From Meandrina meandrites (taxonomy: Eukaryota > Cnidaria > Anthozoa > Scleractinia > Meandrinidae), in NCBI GenBank assembly GCA_963693305.1, contig OY855904.1:51586261-51650260 (forward strand): DNA of 64,000 nucleotides, in the 5' to 3' direction. The notes under the pieces are model-generated. The model was not told the origin of the DNA and made no database searches. It worked only from the letters and a program-made list of their open reading frames with translations. Position numbers and translations under genes: made by a program. Positions 1 to 10,440 of this stretch are shown here, in pieces. Position 1 is the stretch's first letter, and every line of letters starts with the position of its first letter.

Positions 1-42
1 AAATTGAGAACATCGTACCTAGTTTATGACCGCGCTCACCGC

Positions 43-120
43 GGGTCCCCATAACTCAGTGGTTAGAGCGACCAACTGGTATCTGGGAGATCATGGATTT
101 GATTACCGTTGGGAGGACTC
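43..120 (+). repeat. tRNA-like SINE head, unit A
   Basis: A box A-like segment (TAACTCAGTGGTTAGAGCG) and a box B-like segment (GATTTGATTACC) are spaced as in a tRNA. The T-arm departs from the GGTTCGA consensus and the acceptor ends do not pair well. I read this as a decayed tRNA-derived SINE head, not a working tRNA. The same block recurs at 46530-46607. Confidence 0.5.
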
Positions 121-386
121 AAAAAGTCTTTTTTCTGAGTGATGTGATTTGGGAATTCTTCCTCCATTTGTTTCTAATTTGCTCGAATTGAGGACTAGTT
201 TTGACATGATGCTAATATTCCGTGAGACACAGAAGCAGATGTAAGAGAAGCGATATTTCCAAGATGAGGAATTATCAATAATTCACCCCAAGATATTTTA
301 TGATCTTTATTATCTATTAGGCGGCCCGATCCATCTATGTCTGTAACTTTATTTTAATACATTTTCAGTTGCGTTCCTAAACGATT

Positions 387-800
387 TTAATAATGATATA
401 ATTTTTTATTGACATTGCACCATTCCTTAGCTTTTTCTAATTCGGAACTAATTAATGTTTCAAGGCTTTTCAAGTCGCGCGCTGAGGCAAACAGATATGT
501 GTCATCCGCAAATATCCTAAAAGTCAGGGTCTCTGAGCAGTTCGGTAGATCGTGGACAAAGAGGAAGAGACCCTTTTTAAGGGCGATTTTCACGGTACGA
601 CTTTCTCGCATGCGACAAGCTTACGACAGGCCTACGACATGACTCAGGGCCATTTACACGGGCGCGCGTCTGTTGTAAGGTTGTGCATGGTAGTTTGATT
701 TACACGATGCGATTCGAGTTGTAGTCATGGCGTAAGCTTACCACATGCAAGAACGTCGTACCGTGTAAATCGCCCATTTACAAGGGCCTTAGTGTAGTAC
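387..800 (-). pseudogene. LINE reverse transcriptase relic, unit A
   Basis: A minus-strand frame at 387-580 encodes a piece of non-LTR reverse transcriptase around the catalytic box (FRIFADDTYLFAS), followed by the usual helix ending in LEKAKEWCNVN. Upstream coding sequence is lost after about 569, where a small inverted-repeat element is inserted. Only about 65 codons survive, so this is a dead fragment. An almost identical copy lies at 46874-47287. Confidence 0.75.
569..790. mobile_element. Small inverted-repeat MITE, unit A
   Basis: The left end GGGCGATTTTCACGGTACGA (581) and the complement of the right end GGGCGATTTACACGGTACGA (ending 775) are inverted repeats. The similarity continues outward through a CCCTT/AAGGG block. 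The element interrupts the LINE reverse-transcriptase frame. No coding capacity. The copy at 47056-47277 shares the insertion, so it predates the A/B duplication. Confidence 0.55.
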
Positions 801-1049
801 CTTGCACAATCCCACCAATCATCGCCTTTCTTTGTGACTCTGTATGAGGCTAGCTGCTCTTAAGATAGCTTGCGGAGGAACCATTTCAAGGCCAAGGAGT
901 AAGCGATTAATTAAATCAAATAGGTCACGTGATTAAATGTATGCTCAAATATCTTAATCGAAATTACAAATACCATCTTCAGTAAAGGGCGGAAATATTT
1001 CAAATCAATATTTTTACGTGATTGAATTTTGCAATGAACGCCAAGTAGA

Positions 1050-3097
1050 GGTGTGTCATTGCATACTAGTAATCGAAGGTGAAAATGCGCAGGTTGCGTG
1101 GCACCTGGTTGTATAAATAATTTGAGAAATAGAAATTCTAAAACAAAACAAAACCGATTCGGGCTTGGCCTTTAATCTGTGGGTAAATCTCCGTTGTGTA
1201 ATTGCATGCCCGATAAATAAAGAGCTGATCTGAATGCGACGTTTAGCGGCGTTTCTTCTGAGCAAAACTTTATACTTGATTTGAACGAGAGGGTTAATTA
1301 AATTTCCACAAAGAAGTTGTTTTTGGAGGTTAAAAACAACAATGTTAGGTCTTGATCTACCAAAATATGACAAGACTTTGAATAGGAACGCACAGCCAGT
1401 TGAGGATTTTGCTTCGTTCGCTTCTTCAAGTTGTTTTCTTCGAGCCTTTTGTTGCAATTTTGTTTGGGAGCATATGCGCGTAAAATGTAAAGAAACATGT
1501 TTATTAAAGGAATGAAATATATTTATTATACAACAACTGAGTTACTGCGCGTTGTGACTGGCTGATGCCTGCCATCTATTAGAGTACAGACACACAGATG
1601 ACGTCGATGCGTTGTATGACTCGCGCGTGTGATCAGAGTCCATAGTCCAAGTCAGTCTTCTCGACAAAGGTTTTCGAAACTTGCAGCGAAAACAGCAAGA
1701 GGTTCAGCTTAATTATAAATCTACATAGAGGAAAAATCTGCGAAATACTCTATACCTTTCGAGACATGTAATTGGGTTAAACAAGCTTGAAGTATAGACA
1801 GTGGCTGATTTGAAAAATTATCGAAAGAGTAGTTTGAAATCTGCGGGGAATCCATGAATGGCAGTTGAACGCCGTTGAACGCTTACCTTAGTTAGAGCTT
1901 ACAGAGTACAAATGAAATAAAGGTCAGTTTCTTCCGTTGACATTTTATTTTTCCTTCATATTGCGTATTTTAAAATCGGTTCAACAGTGCTTCGTTATTA
2001 CGGAAAACTATCTCGAAATGAAAACAACCTAGGCTCACCGGTAACGGTACTTTAGCGATACTGAAGTGTACAGAAGTCTTGTCATTGTATCAAACAAATA
2101 GATTCCATTTCGCGATAGATCACGTTTCAATGTCGTCACGACATCATTATCAAATGACAAGAAAATAACGGTTTAACAGTGTTATATATGCGGTGAGAGG
2201 TGTGCTTGTTCATTAAAATAGTTTCGCGCGGATAGAATCCGATTGAGTGTTCAGGCTAGGTTTCTTCTTTCTAATAAGCAGCATTTCGTAACACACCTTA
2301 ATAACGGGGGCCTCGGTGCATGTGCGATGCTCCATGGAGTAAACATGGGATGCAATGTTATTAAGTGTGGGATTACGCGGAAATTGTATTTTTCCGGCAA
2401 GATAAGCAAAACTCGAACCGCCACTAACAGCAATAAATGTCATTTTTAAAAGGGTACATTTAAAGAGTCAATTTGTTGATCCTCTCTTCCAGTAGCCCGG
2501 TCAGCGCATATCATGTCTGACGCCCTCTTATAAGGGTGTGAATTCCTGGAATAACTGCCACACGTGCTCATTACTTAATCTAATTGTGTAAACAAACTGT
2601 TCGTCTGCTTCGCCAGAGATCAGTCGCGCAGTGACTTATAATCCCAGTAACGATCTCCCAAGAGCCGATATAATAGAGCACCGAGATGTACTTCATCCAT
2701 CAATGCTTCACTGGATAATTTCATGTATGACAGCCAATTACATGGAGGAGTGTTAATGATCGACACTAAATCGAGGAATTCCAACAGGAACACTTTACTG
2801 TACTGCAAGTAGTGTTCTGCAAGTTCCAGAGATTATTTAATATCAAATTACTCATCCCAGCATCTACTAGGCAACATGTTGGGCTCATGAATCACTTTAC
2901 TGCTCATGTCGAACAATTTGCTAAATGTGTAAGACTGTTGAATGAAGAGGTCTACAACTTGTAAGTTGACAACAGTGTTTAGATCATAAGGATGTGTTTC
3001 ATTCATCACAAGTTCAATTTTTTGTGAACTAGACGAAGTTGTGTATTGTTGTTAAAAGGTTTACGTCACCAGAGGAAGATGACTTGCGGATGTATTG
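1050..3097. other. Left arm, no recognisable gene
   Basis: This stretch is duplicated in unit B (offset 46487 up to about 2440). It has only short ORFs with no domain I can name. A 133-codon minus frame at 1056-1457 is kept in both copies, but at this level of identity that only reflects recent duplication. Confidence 0.5.
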
Positions 3098-3101
3098 TTA
3101 A

Positions 3102-3946
3102 GGTGGCTCGACTGGATTTTTTAGGGGCAACACCGCTCCAAGTTTGAGAACTAACCAGACTGTCATTAACAATGCCATCGAAAAACGATCACCACAGCTG
3201 AATTAGGTAAAGATCAAAAATTTGTTATGACCAGTGTTATTTTGACATCGGAGTTGTCATAGCAACGTAATGACGTCATCACGTTTATCAATTTCGTTCG
3301 TATTGCTCGGCACCAGGAGATTTTTTCGGAAATCGCTAAAGGGAGCATGTACCTCCTATACCTGCCTCAATGTTGGCAAAGTTTAAACAAATTCTGTGAG
3401 AGCGTTATCGAAATTTTTGGGGATGAAGTTTCGAGGGTTATAAATACAGTAAAAAACATACTATTGAGATAATAGGGTAATATCTGAAGAACACGACGCG
3501 CTTTGGGAATGCAGTTTCATCTCATAGTAGTTTGATGCCATTTAAAATTGTGTATACAAAATTATGGGGATCGCCACGACCGATTGCGAAAAAAACGGAT
3601 TTGATGAGCTTGCATTCAGGTGCTCTTGTTGCCACTTTTGTAAATAATTTGGTCTACACCTACAAATGTGATAATTATTTGGAAACCGCTCGATGAATTT
3701 TTTTAAAAACTTGTCAATCTCGAGGTTTGTCATCAGTTTATATGGCCTGCAAGTTTCAAGGTCATTGAAAACATTTAAGACAATAAAATCGGGGCTCCAA
3801 TGTACTACTTTTCTCTTGTAGATTTTGTGTTTACAAGTGAGTGTCCTCATTATTCACGTGTATTGATGTCGATGCATTGTTAATGACAGTCTGGTTAGTT
3901 CTCAAACTTGAGCGGTGTTGCCCCTAAAAAATCCAGTCGAGCCACC
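3102..3946. mobile_element. 845-bp TTAA-flanked DNA transposon
   Basis: TTAA at 3098-3101 and 3947-3950 flanks an element whose first and last ~70 bases are inverted repeats (GGTGGCTCGACTGG at the left, complement at the right). The paralogous sites in units B (about 49590) and C (about 24100) lack it and read TTAGGGGG, so the insertion is private to unit A. A four-base TTAA duplication is typical of piggyBac and Kolobok families. The termini do not start CCC, so the superfamily is unassigned. The 102-codon frame inside (3542-3850, minus) has no recognisable transposase motif, so the element is probably non-autonomous. Confidence 0.85.
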
Positions 3947-4269
3947 TTAAGGGGAAAGAGAAAATTGCAATGAAGGGATTTCGTAAAATACTATTTTCAG
4001 TTAACAATTCCACACATACACACACACAAAAAACAAATACACAATTTTTAGCTTCAGCAGGTATTTTTTTATTATTTACAGCATATAATACAATCAAAGT
4101 TATATTGTAACACTGAGTATGCGTTTGAACATCTATCAAGTTTCAAAGATGTATTATAACATCATTTACAAAATATCATAATTGTATTATTATTATTATC
4201 GCATTATGTAATATAAAGAATAGTACTTTACATAACATGTTATTAAAGATAATAAATGAGTTATTATCT

Positions 4270-4745
4270 TTACTAATTTATGATCACTGATTCGCGTCAG
4301 AGGCTGAAAACCCAAGCTGGGGCTTCCTTCCGTGCACATATCAAGGGAAACGAAATCATAAGAGTTAACTCCTCAAAGTCTCTTGGACTCACAATTGATG
4401 AAATGTACATTTCCTGGTCCACGCATATTAATAACATGTCTATAAAACTTTCCGTCCTCAGCAAGAGGCTCCTTGAAGCACGCGAGACCATTCATTAACA
4501 CTTAGCTGCAAAAATGCTAATGCAGATCCCCTTTCAGTAACCCGAGCAAAACAAAAGGCGGTTATCATGTTCAAAACGCTAAACAAACTACACCTCCCTA
4601 CATACAAGATATGTTCTCTGCTCGCGATTTTTCTTACTGACAGTATTCGTAACTCTGAAATCATCCTTCTGATACTCAAACCTAGATCTAATTTTCTTAA
4701 GGGAAGTTTTGGTTATTCCGGAGCTGGAGTGCCTTAAAACGGCAA
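4270..4745 (+). pseudogene. LINE reverse transcriptase C-terminal relic, unit A
   Basis: Plus-strand frames with shifts encode the region after the RT palm (INRVNSSKSLGLTIDE-like block, then WSTHINN). The C-terminal thumb/tail follows (for example NADP, NKL, YSIRN, FLKGSFGYSGAG). Homologous relics are at 24420-24676 plus 29198-29640 (split by the LTR element) and at 49910-50113. Multiple frameshifts and an internal gap show that it is dead. Confidence 0.75.
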
Positions 4746-5109
4746 ACATGTAAGCCGGTATTTAATATTTTTTTTTGTTTGTATACTGATCGTTTTTAAC
4801 CGTGTCTGAATAAAGTTTTATCTGTCAGTCCGTTTGTTTGGTTAAACTAAATGAAAAACAAAATAGTTTTTAGGTGTTATAAATGACTAATATTCCATTC
4901 ACACCAAGGCTAAAACACGTTTAAATGCTGTTTAGTTAAAGACGGTTTAAAATAGTTTTCTTCATAGAAGTTGCCAACTGATGTTTGCCGATTTCAAATA
5001 GAGCACAATAAAAACAGAAATAGAAGCTTTACTTGAGCCCTATTTAAAATTCGGTTTCTCTGTTTTTCTTTTTGCTGATTTCCACTCTTTTAAAACCTGG
5101 TTTAATTAA

Positions 5110-5230
5110 GCAGTGGCAGTGGCAGTGGCAGTGGCAGTGGCAGTGGCAGTGACAGTCGCAGTGGCAGTGGCAGTGGCAGTGGCAGTGGCAGTGGCCGTGC
5201 TAGTGGTAGTGGCAGTGCTAGTGGTAGTAG
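5110..5230. repeat. (GGCAGT)n hexanucleotide array, unit A
   Basis: About 20 slightly degenerate copies of a GGCAGT hexamer (variants include GACAGT and GTGCTA). It lies about 130 bp past the receptor stop codon. A purer array occupies the equivalent side of unit B (50114-50237). Unit C has none. Confidence 0.95.
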
Positions 5231-5355
5231 CAAATGTTCAATTGAACCTTCAAAAGGTAATTATGTTTCGTCGACGTGCTCGTCCATTTTACAATCTCAA
5301 TCTCAAAGTAACAAAGCCAGTTAGAAGAACGAAATATTGCGTCGTAGTATTTGCA

Positions 5356-6243
5356 TTACAAGTTATTAAGAGGAATAGGTACTTGTCTTTGTGGCTGAGG
5401 TCGTCTGCAAAAGAGTGCAAGTACAGCTGACCTGTATTCTGGCATGCAGATAGCATATATCATAGGATTTACAAGCGAGTTTCCAAAATATAAAACATTC
5501 AGTATATTATTTAACCGTTCAGACGATGCTCTTGGCATTGCACTAATAATGTCAGTGGTGTACTCGAGAAAGTGGTATATCATATCTGGCAGGTACAACA
5601 GCAAAGATACGACAGTCACAATCAACAATGTCATGGTCAGTTTTCTTTCTCTACTGGCTGCACCATGGTGTTGAGGCTGTGCTCCACAACGGACTTTAAT
5701 AATAATGGTCGCGTAAAAAATAGAAATAACTGATAGACAAATTGCTTCGAATGATTTTGATAAGTAATAACGATAACTGCGGCCTTCAAATTTCAATAAA
5801 ACTGTCAGAGCTATTGATAACAACCCAGCCGTAACCCAAGCAATGGCAATTATTAATGCGTAAACCGAATTTTTAATTAGGCGATGTCTGAACGGCCGCA
5901 GCGTCGCGTGCAGCCGTTCAACAGAAATCGCTGCTATGTTTGTTAGAGAGGAAAGAGAGAACAAGCGGAGGAGTGTAATTAGCACATAGCGTGCCCAGTG
6001 TTCAACTGAGTTGTACTTCCATATATTACATTTTCCTCCAACCCGATAGAATAGATAATACGTAGCACGTGCTCCAGCGAACATATCTGCAACTGCCAAA
6101 TTTATAACTAGGCACGTGCTACGCTTTCGGAGATTACGACTTTTAATGAAAACAATTATTGTAATGAAGTTAAGTGTTACTATAGCAACACACTCGGTTA
6201 AGCCCACAGCAAGCCTGGTAATACATTCTGGAAACGAAAACAT
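5356..6243 (-). CDS. Class A rhodopsin-like GPCR, copy 1
   Basis: An uninterrupted 295-codon intronless frame predicting a seven-helix plasma-membrane receptor. Approximate helices: TM1 11-34, TM2 43-65 with LAVAD (Asp53), TM3 84-108 ending ISVERL (the DRY motif is ERL), TM4 126-150, TM5 164-184, TM6 203-226 with a proline but no CWxP, TM7 243-266 with NSLVNPMIY (the NPxxY box). The extracellular N-terminus is about ten residues. There is no cysteine at the usual TM3 start (Arg85 occupies it) and none in loop 2, so the common disulfide is absent, as in melanocortin- and cannabinoid-type receptors. The basic intracellular loop 3 (RCGAQPQHHGAASRERK) is conserved in all copies. Ligand unknown. 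The start ATG is shared with copies 2 and 3. This copy appears intact. Confidence 0.85.
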   Translation of the reverse strand: MFSFPECITRLAVGLTECVAIVTLNFITIIVFIKSRNLRKRSTCLVINLAVADMFAGARATYYLFYRVGGKCNIWKYNSVEHWARYVLITLLRLFSLSSLTNIAAISVERLHATLRPFRHRLIKNSVYALIIAIAWVTAGLLSIALTVLLKFEGRSYRYYLSKSFEAICLSVISIFYATIIIKVRCGAQPQHHGAASRERKLTMTLLIVTVVSLLLYLPDMIYHFLEYTTDIISAMPRASSERLNNILNVLYFGNSLVNPMIYAICMPEYRSAVLALFCRRPQPQRQVPIPLNNL

Positions 6244-6361
6244 CTTGAATTGTCACTTGTTTAATATATGCTGTTGAAAGAAATTACTTGTGTATCTGTT
6301 GAGAGAAATGAGTGACGTATTAGTTTTTACGACTATTCTGCAGAATGCAAGATATGAGTAA

Positions 6362-6470
6362 CATACCCTATTTACTCGAATAAGCGCCGCCCCCGAGTAA
6401 GCGCCGCCCTCGACTAAGTGCCGCCCCCGAATAAGTGCCGCAGTCCCGATGCGGCGTTCATTCGAGGAAT
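6362..6470. repeat. AATAAGCGCCGCC repeat block, unit A
   Basis: Short tandem-like iterations of AATAAGCGCCGCC preceded by TATTTACTCG, just upstream of the receptor start. The same block sits upstream of the receptors in units C (31770-31895) and B (51580-51675). Related GCGTTTATTAGA blocks occur at 34550-34625 and 35040-35185. It is probably a dispersed repeat; its position close to each start codon is simply inherited with the unit. Confidence 0.6.
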
Positions 6471-6839
6471 TCCGTTTAACTAAACAACCACTAGTTTCCA
6501 AGCAACTGAAACAACAGAAAAGCTGATCTTGCTAATGAGTACTCGTTTGTTTATTCGTTGGTTTTGTTTCAATTTCTTGGAGTGCAATCTTTTTATCTTT
6601 TGCCTTGGTTGTTTAAATTGTAACGTTTTTTCTTTAGTTTTTTTTTTTTCTTGGTTTGTCCGTTGGTTTACACTAGTTTTCATCAAAAGCGATGTTCTTC
6701 AGTTCAAAGTGATTTTTTGCACCACTCCCCCATTAAGTTCTCTATCCAGAAAGTGTCGGAAGAGACGAATGGTGCAAAGACGTAAAAAAACTGTAAAAGA
6801 TTTGTACAGATAGAACTTACAATTGATCTTGCTCCCAAT

Positions 6840-6882
6840 GTGTGACTTCATAGCTAAATTGGTTGGGCACCGCACCAGCATC

Positions 6883-6916
<34 letters not shown>

Positions 6917-6943
6917 TGAATATTTTTCAGGCTTCTTTATTCC
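6840..6943 (+). mobile_element. tRNA-derived SINE (family 1), unit A, 5' part
   Basis: The tRNA-like head has box A TAGCTAAATTGG and box B GGTTCGAATCC, followed by a body with the self-complementary CTGAATATTTTTCAG and then GCTTCTTTATTCC. Unit C carries the same SINE uninterrupted at 31971-32150; here the body resumes at 7764 after an insertion. The anticodon loop differs between copies (AGC, GGA, GGT), so it is not under tRNA selection. Confidence 0.75.
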
Positions 6944-7763
6944 ATCGCCAGAAAAGTCGGACTTCTGAGCCCGCGAAAAGTATGTTATGCGGTAAATTGA
7001 TAGCACAAGCGAAATCAAAAACAACAAAGAAAACGTATGGAAAGTGAAATATTTAATTCAATATTTCTTGACTAGCAAGTAAATGTAAAATTTTGCGATC
7101 GGAACAAGATAGAATGATACATTACCTTTTACAGTAAATAAAAATTAAAGTGCAGACTTTGAATTTCATGTTTACTTTTTAACGTTTTCTGCGTGCAGTT
7201 TTTGTGTCCAAAATAATAAGGCTAATAAGGTGTAGAGCTGGAATTTACGGCTAATCAGAAAACTCACAGTTTACAACCAGCGATTACTGGCAAACTGGAA
7301 ATGATCGATAAAATTTGCAAGCGGGTTTGATGAGACAATGCATAACACTAACTTACTTGATCAATTACAGTTGAATCCGATTTGGTTCTATAATTACTTT
7401 TGGCATCAGAAAATAGCACAAAATCACATTCAGTCGACACCAGGAAGCATCCCACGAACAAATCCCTAAATCGGCTCTCTTCGAACTGCGATATTTCAGC
7501 CGTCTTTGCTCCAATTTTGTTGCAAAAGCCATTATTTGAAAGGTCTTTTGCTCCAGTTTTTTTGACATGCAATATTTTTGACCAGTGGTTTCCATACTAC
7601 ACAAAATATTCATCTATGTAGGCCTCATTTTTATGTATCATCGTCGATGCATATGAGCCCAAAGTGAGGCCTTTAAATCAGCGGCTATTACCAACTTTCG
7701 TGACCATTAAATGTACGATGCATCAAAATTCGCCGACTTTAATGTCCGCGATTTCTGGCCATG
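6944..7763. mobile_element. 820-bp insertion splitting a SINE
   Basis: In unit C the SINE reads through ATTCCTTATTCACTGCG without interruption. In unit A about 820 bp separates ATTCC from CTTATTCACTGCG. Both ends of the insert carry a GCCAGAAA/TTTCTGGC inverted match, which suggests a small DNA transposon with degenerate termini. I cannot fix the exact duplication or the superfamily. No convincing ORF inside. Confidence 0.55.
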
Positions 7764-7840
7764 CCTTATTCACTGCGCTGATCATTAATCACATTCATAC
7801 ATATCTGCAGTTTATATGAATCATTTCATATACATTACAT
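7764..7840 (+). mobile_element. SINE family 1, unit A, 3' part
   Basis: Continuation of the SINE body (TTCACTGCG, TGCAGTTTATATGAATCATT, TCATATAC), matching 32075-32150 and the complement of 21318-21400. Confidence 0.65.
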
Positions 7841-7924
7841 GTATTCGATTTTTTACTTTAACAGGCTTCGAGTTTTTTGGTATCTTTATTTTTGCCTTAA
7901 TTGCTCGATTGTTCAGCGGAAACC

Positions 7925-8098
7925 GTCAAAAAATTACCGGCGCAATAAACCTCGGCGGGATGTTTGGAGAACCAAGGAAAGCTTGTAAATCACGTGCCGT
8001 CAGGCGAGTGATTTACATGCTTTTCGAGTGTTCCCTCACATCCCAAGGGGGGTTATTAGGCCCGTAAACCCCTAGAAAGTGCGGTCTATTTCTTTTAC
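7925..8098. mobile_element. Hairpin MITE, partial copy in unit A
   Basis: A partial copy of the inverted-repeat element seen complete at 62120-62309. The right end GTAAACCCCTAGAAAGTG is present and the left end is deleted. Another partial copy is at 37370-37495. Confidence 0.65.
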
Positions 8099-8394
8099 GA
8101 ACTTACTATCAAAAACGATTTTTAATGAAATGGGAATCTAATTTGTATTTCGTGATTAAGTGTCTAATTCTCAACATGTTCATCAAAATGAAGCGGTAAA
8201 CCAATCCCAGCGACTGAAAGAATAAACACAGGTTCAGCTTCACACCAAAATCCACAAATCGACGGAAAGGAAACTTCGTTTAAAACTTCGTTCTTTTAAA
8301 GCTGCAAAAGTCATAAAGAGGGGAAAAGGCAAACGGCTTGCGGAAGAAAATTTATTCGAGGATTTAAAGTTAATTTTACGGAGTGTATTAAATT

Positions 8395-8505
8395 TATGAG
8401 TTCGAGTTAGAAATTTTCGAGTTCGAGTTAGAAATTTCGAGCTCGAGTTAGAGATTTCGAGTTCGAGTTAGAATTAGAATTTCGATTTTGAGTTAAAATT
8501 TCACT
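8395..8505. repeat. Left terminal tandem array of the foldback element
   Basis: Four to five iterations of GAGTTCGAGTTAGAAATTT, about 21 bp each, degenerating into GAATTAGAATTTCGATTTTG. The inverted counterpart is at 10262-10325, and one stray unit occurs at 9968-9995 on the far side of the LINE fragment. Confidence 0.9.
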
Positions 8506-8509
8506 CTCA

Positions 8510-9970
8510 CTCATGCCCTTTACGCCTAAGTGGCGTGTAGGGCAGCAACGTGTTCCCCCCACATCTGGCAGTCCCTTGCCATGAACTTGATGCCCTCCCA
8601 GGTCTTCCCCATCTCCTTTATTTCTTTCTCAATCGTCCGTCGCCATGTGATCCTGGGGCGACCTCTCTTTCGTTTCCCTTCTGGTGTCCAGTGCATAGCG
8701 GTTCTTGCAATGGAGGCTTCTTGGCGAGTGACGTGGCCAATCCACCTCCAGCGTCTCCTCATCAGGATGGTAGCCATTGGTTCAGTTCCACACCGTTCAA
8801 AGAGATCTTTATTTGAGATTACATTAGGCCAAAAGATGCGTAAAATACGCCGAAGGCTCTTGGTGTGAAATGTGGAGAGTTTTGTTAGATCCTTCTCCGT
8901 TAAACGCCAACATTCTGAACCATACAGAAGGGTTGTGAGGACGCAGCTGTGATAGAGCTTAGGCTTGGTACAAGTACTGTAAGTGGAGCAGCGCCATACC
9001 TTATTCATCATGTTGAGCGAGTTTCTAGCCTTGTTGAGACGGCTCTGGCTGTCCAGGTCAGTTCCTCCATCTTTACTGATGATGATGCCGAGATAGGTAA
9101 ATCTGTCTGTGTACGGAAGTTCTTCATTATCAATCTGGACTGGTCGCGTGTTGGTGGTGTTCAGCGCCATAATTTCAGTCTTCTTGCTGCTGATGTTAAG
9201 GCCAACTTGCTTAGCAAAGGTGTTGAGGCGTTGCGTCTTCTCTTGAATGTGCGTGTGGGTGTGTGATAGTAAGGCTAGATCATCAGCGTAATCCAGGTCT
9301 TCCAAGTAAGAGAAAGGTGTCCATCTGATGCCCCTGATCTGGTCCTCAGTGGTGCGATGCATGATCCGGTCCACAACAAGGTTAAAAAGCAATATGGACA
9401 TGACGCACCCCTGTCTGACACCAGTGTGAACTTCAAATAAGATGTCACCATCACCAACACAGCAGGTAAAGTTGTCATAGAAGCTTTTGATGATCTCAGC
9501 AAGGTGGGAGGGGATTCCATACGCTCGTAATATCTTCCAGAGGCTGTGCCGGTGCACACTGTCGAAGGCTTTGGCAAAATCTACAAAGTTGACATAGAGA
9601 GTTCGCTGCCATTCAGTACTCTGTTCAATAATATTTCTCAGCGTGAAAATATGATCGATACAACCCCTTCCTCTCCTGAAACCTGCCTGTTCCTTGCGGG
9701 GTTTATCGTCCACAGCCAGTCATAGGCGCTTCATGATGACTTTCGCTAAGATCTTGCTAGGGGTGGATAAAAGTGTAATGCCACGCCAGTTGCTACATTC
9801 AGAGAGAGCTCCTTTCTTTGGTATCTTGATAATGATACCCTGATTCCAGTCATCAGGAATTTTCCTTCTGTCCCATATGGTGTTAAAAAGTGGTTGCAAG
9901 ATATTTGCAGTGGTCACAGCGTCTGCCTTGAACAGCTCAGCATTGAGGCGGTCTTTGCCAGGTGCCTGTT
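8510..9970 (-). pseudogene. 5'-truncated LINE ORF2 (reverse transcriptase)
   Basis: Minus-strand coding from about 9968 to 8526. The N-terminal part of the RT is readable from APGKDRLNAELFK. The body shows motif A (FVDFAKAFDSVHR), motif B (TGVRQGCVMS) and catalytic LDYADDLALL. The C-terminus has RRRWRWIGHVTR and KRGRPRITWRRTIEKE, typical of a LINE group whose ORF2 ends in this basic block. An in-frame TGA at 9720-9722 splits the frame (9917-9720 and 9713-8526). The endonuclease half is absent. It sits wholly inside the foldback-like element, so it was inserted into or captured by it. Nonfunctional as it stands. Confidence 0.85.
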
Positions 9971-10143
9971 AAAATTTCGAGTTCTAGTTAAAAGGAAGGG
10001 CCTGAAAAGTTACTGATTTCGTGATGGAAGAAGAAAAAAAGAAAGAAAAAAGAAAGAAAACGAAATCGAAAAGCTTACAACATGGCGTGACATTTTCGCA
10101 GTTGGTCACACATAGTGTCGCCCTTATCAACAAATGAACTGCT

Positions 10144-10257
10144 AACCGCAAGCAAATAGGAGTGGAACTAACCGCAAGCAAACCAGAGTGGAACTAACCG
10201 CAAGCAAACCAGAGTGGAACTAACCGCAAGCAAACCAGAGTGGAGCTAACCGCAAGC
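10144..10257. repeat. 26-bp direct-repeat array
   Basis: Four copies plus a partial of AACCGCAAGCAAACCAGAGT followed by GGAACT. It lies inside the foldback-like element just before its right terminal array. Confidence 0.9.
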
Positions 10258-10261
10258 AACT

Positions 10262-10325
10262 CGATAATTTAACTCGAACTCGGAATTCTAACTCGAACTC
10301 GAAATTTCTAACTCGAGCTCATGAA
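10262..10325. repeat. Right terminal inverted array of the foldback element
   Basis: AACTCGAACTCGGAATTCT and AACTCGAACTCGAAATTTCT units, complementary to the array at 8395-8505. Confidence 0.9.
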
Positions 10326-10440
10326 ATCGACAGACCCAATTTTACGAGGAAATCTAGCAACTTTGGCCAGAGTCATTCATCCCGAAAGCAAAGGACTGCG
10401 CGGAAAGTTTGCAAGTTTGCAAACTTCACAGACTGCCGAA

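Larger units (their letters stand above)
8381..10337. mobile_element. Foldback/MULE-like element, 9-bp duplication
   Basis: The nonamer AATTTTACG occurs at 8372-8380 and 10338-10346. The paralogous locus in unit C (near 37732) has it once, without the insert. The element's ends are inverted: the left terminal 110 bases are a tandem array of GAGTTCGAGTTAGAAATTT, and the right terminal ~75 bases are its complement. Long termini made of tandem repeats with 9-bp duplications are typical of foldback elements related to Mutator-like transposons. Inside are a LINE fragment (8510-9970) and a 26-bp direct-repeat array (10144-10257). No transposase ORF was seen, so it is non-autonomous. Confidence 0.8.

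Noticed and set aside
43..120. Functional tRNA gene
   Set aside because: The acceptor stem does not pair, the T-loop is degenerate, and it behaves as a SINE head duplicated with its surroundings.
1056..1457. 133-codon ORF conserved in units A and B
   Set aside because: The duplicated block is about 99% identical overall, so conservation carries no coding information. No domain seen.
5444..5674. Plus-strand 76-codon ORF
   Set aside because: Lies antisense within the receptor coding frame; a shadow.
6840..6916. Functional tRNA gene
   Set aside because: The three copies have different anticodon loops, the head lacks good acceptor pairing, and a shared SINE body follows.
8530..9266. Plus-strand ORFs of 88-112 codons
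   Set aside because: Antisense shadows of the LINE reverse transcriptase on the minus strand.
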